Assembly (NCBI GenBank): GCA_019637435.1
Contig: JAHBVO010000006.1
Location: forward strand, 186,001-250,000
DNA from: Candidatus Obscuribacterales bacterium
Lineage (GTDB): Bacteria > Cyanobacteriota > Vampirovibrionia > Obscuribacterales > Obscuribacteraceae
DNA length: 64,000 bases
Direction: 5' to 3'
The position numbers and the translations under genes are program-made. Below the pieces are notes generated by a model. The model did no database searches and was not told the DNA's origin. It saw only the letters and a program-made list of their open reading frames with translations. Position 1 is the stretch's first letter. The number at the start of each line of letters is the position of its first letter. Below are positions 62,808 through 64,000 of the stretch, in pieces.

Positions 62808-64000
62808 ATGTTTCCAGACCCGAACAACCTCTCATTATGGTGCATATCAGGAGTCTCGCTCCTGGTCGCGCTCGACACCACAGTCAGACTGTGGACCGAG
62901 CGGCATCGCATGATGAAAGATGATTTGAACGACGAAGACCGTTCACTCATCTGGCGCATCGTCCTCTTTCTCGTCTACCCTATCCTCAGCTTGATAGAGC
63001 TTCGCAGTACTATCGTCGCAACAGATATGATGGGCGGACATGTAGGCGAATGGACGTACGGGCTCATGTGGTACGAAGCCGTCCCCACCGAGCTTCCGCA
63101 ACAACTGATTGTTCCTGCGGTTTTCTGCGGCGAAGTCGCACAGGGAATTCTTGCCCTGTTTCTGATTTCGGCCCTTTTCTTTCGCCCGCATCCTTTTCTG
63201 GCTACCCTAATCGGCTACTCAGTCAGTTTTATTTTCGGTCTAAACCTTGTTGTAGAACCGCTTCTGGCACTCACAGGCTTAGCCGGCAACAAGTGGCAAA
63301 TCGCCCTGACTCAGACAACCTGGGAACAGCAACTGCCACTAATAGTGGTGCATGCCGGTTTAGCCGTTATCTTCTTAATGGCTGTCAGAAACAGCCGAGT
63401 GCGAATGTGGTTCTCTGACCTCACGAGACCTGATGCGTCAGACCGCTTAAAAGCCGCCCTCACCGACCACTCTTCAAACCCGGCATGTGCGCGCCTGACT
63501 TGCCGCCTCGGCCTGATGTACGACCGCGCCGGTTTAAGACGCCAGGCAAAGCGCCAGCTGAATAGCTTGAAACGCAACTATAGAGAATCTATTTATACGG
63601 CGTTTCTCGACGCTCTCATGTCATACAAGCGTAGAAACTATGAATTAGCGCGCAAACAATTTCTACACGCCTCAAACTATGCAGAAATAGATGGCGAACT
63701 AAAAGCGAGTTTATTAGCGGCAAGTTCATGCGCAGCGTTCGCATCCGGTGACACGCTCGGTGCTCTGAACCTGTCGGAACGCGCCCTTGAATTCGATGAT
63801 GCCTCAATGGTGGCACGAATGGTCAAAGTCGATGCATTCCTGAAACTCGGCAGAAAAGAGCAAGCTGCCGAAGAAATCCTGGTGGCAATGCACTCCGGCA
63901 TGCCGCTGGATCTCGAAAACAAAGTCCCGCTGGACATGGACAAAGCTTTTGAATCGATAGTTCTCATTGAAGAAACTAAACGTGGTCGGCGTTTACTCGA
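62808..64000 (+). CDS. Membrane protein with TPR-like C-terminal region (partial)
   Basis: The frame from the ATG at 62808 runs open to the end of the window (397 codons). Four membrane segments are evident (LWCISGVSLLVALDTTVRLW, RIVLFLVYPILSLIELR, GILALFLISALFF, LATLIGYSVSFIFGLNLV and HAGLAVIFLMAV are candidates). The C-terminal half is helical and TPR-like (RLGLMYDRAGLRRQAKRQLNSL, YKRRNYELARKQFLHASNYAE, LNLSERALEFDDASMVARMVKVDAFLKLGRK). Architecture resembles the preceding gene (membrane part then TPR), so the two may be related in function. No HExxH here. The start is uncertain. Confidence 0.6.
   Translation, partial: MFPDPNNLSLWCISGVSLLVALDTTVRLWTERHRMMKDDLNDEDRSLIWRIVLFLVYPILSLIELRSTIVATDMMGGHVGEWTYGLMWYEAVPTELPQQLIVPAVFCGEVAQGILALFLISALFFRPHPFLATLIGYSVSFIFGLNLVVEPLLALTGLAGNKWQIALTQTTWEQQLPLIVVHAGLAVIFLMAVRNSRVRMWFSDLTRPDASDRLKAALTDHSSNPACARLTCRLGLMYDRAGLRRQAKRQLNSLKRNYRESIYTAFLDALMSYKRRNYELARKQFLHASNYAEIDGELKASLLAASSCAAFASGDTLGALNLSERALEFDDASMVARMVKVDAFLKLGRKEQAAEEILVAMHSGMPLDLENKVPLDMDKAFESIVLIEETKRGRRLL

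Overview
The window looks like a chromosomal segment of a Gram-negative-type, heterotrophic bacterium. Many products carry signal peptides, and there are an AsmA/TamB-like protein, a large secreted beta-helix adhesin, TatC, and an ETF/ETF-dehydrogenase cluster for fatty-acid or amino-acid oxidation. The ferredoxin at 32941-33165 has the spacing I associate with a cyanobacterial type, TPR proteins are abundant, and no photosynthesis gene is present. Together these fit a non-photosynthetic cyanobacterial relative (Vampirovibrionia/Melainabacteria, for example Obscuribacterales). That assignment is an inference from protein style, not proof. No prophage, IS element, CRISPR array or integron is visible.

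Layout. 1-2455 (minus): the end of a fabI-type enoyl-ACP reductase and a DUF885 hydrolase. 2773-7646 (plus): etfB, etfA, ETF dehydrogenase and a corA broken by one base. 7731-13407: envelope and secreted proteins (DUF2490, two minus-strand hypotheticals, an alpha/beta hydrolase, an S9 peptidase). 13484-14492: a TetR regulator with a palindromic site and a divergent small membrane protein. 14507-19573: a subtilase and a 1132-residue adhesin-like protein. 19589-22495 (minus): a TPR, acidic-protein and small-membrane-protein group. 22546-25689: a lipase-like hydrolase and a long-chain acyl-CoA synthetase. 25768-33165: RsfS with a beta-propeller, HU, a His-rich TPR protein, pnp, rpsO, a DUF374 acyltransferase and a ferredoxin. 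33466-36094: a response regulator lacking the phospho-acceptor Asp and an HD-type alarmone-hydrolase-like protein. 36115-43369: a hypothetical, a 1552-residue AsmA-like protein and a Xer recombinase. 43662-53577: a HTH/zinc-ribbon protein, a second zinc-ribbon protein, a large TPR protein, two tandem WG-repeat paralogues, tiny membrane proteins and a Pro/Gly-repeat secreted protein. 53848-58225 (plus): translation genes rpsF, ssb, rpsR, tRNA-Leu(CAG), infC, rpmI, rplT and a TrmH-family methyltransferase. 58340-64000 (plus): an unknown pair, TatC with a long acidic N-terminus, an HExxH membrane TPR protein and a partial membrane TPR protein.

The most interesting points are these. A decayed second copy of infC lies between infC and rpmI. 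corA has a single-base break that one added A repairs exactly. The receiver domain at 34171-35454 has Ser where the phosphorylated Asp should be. Three unannotated-size membrane peptides (35, 44 and 50 aa) are present, two of them sharing a strong bidirectional terminator. A nested palindrome sits in front of the TetR gene. An about 80-nt foldable segment lies upstream of the response regulator. I did not find a clear new defence or mobile system.
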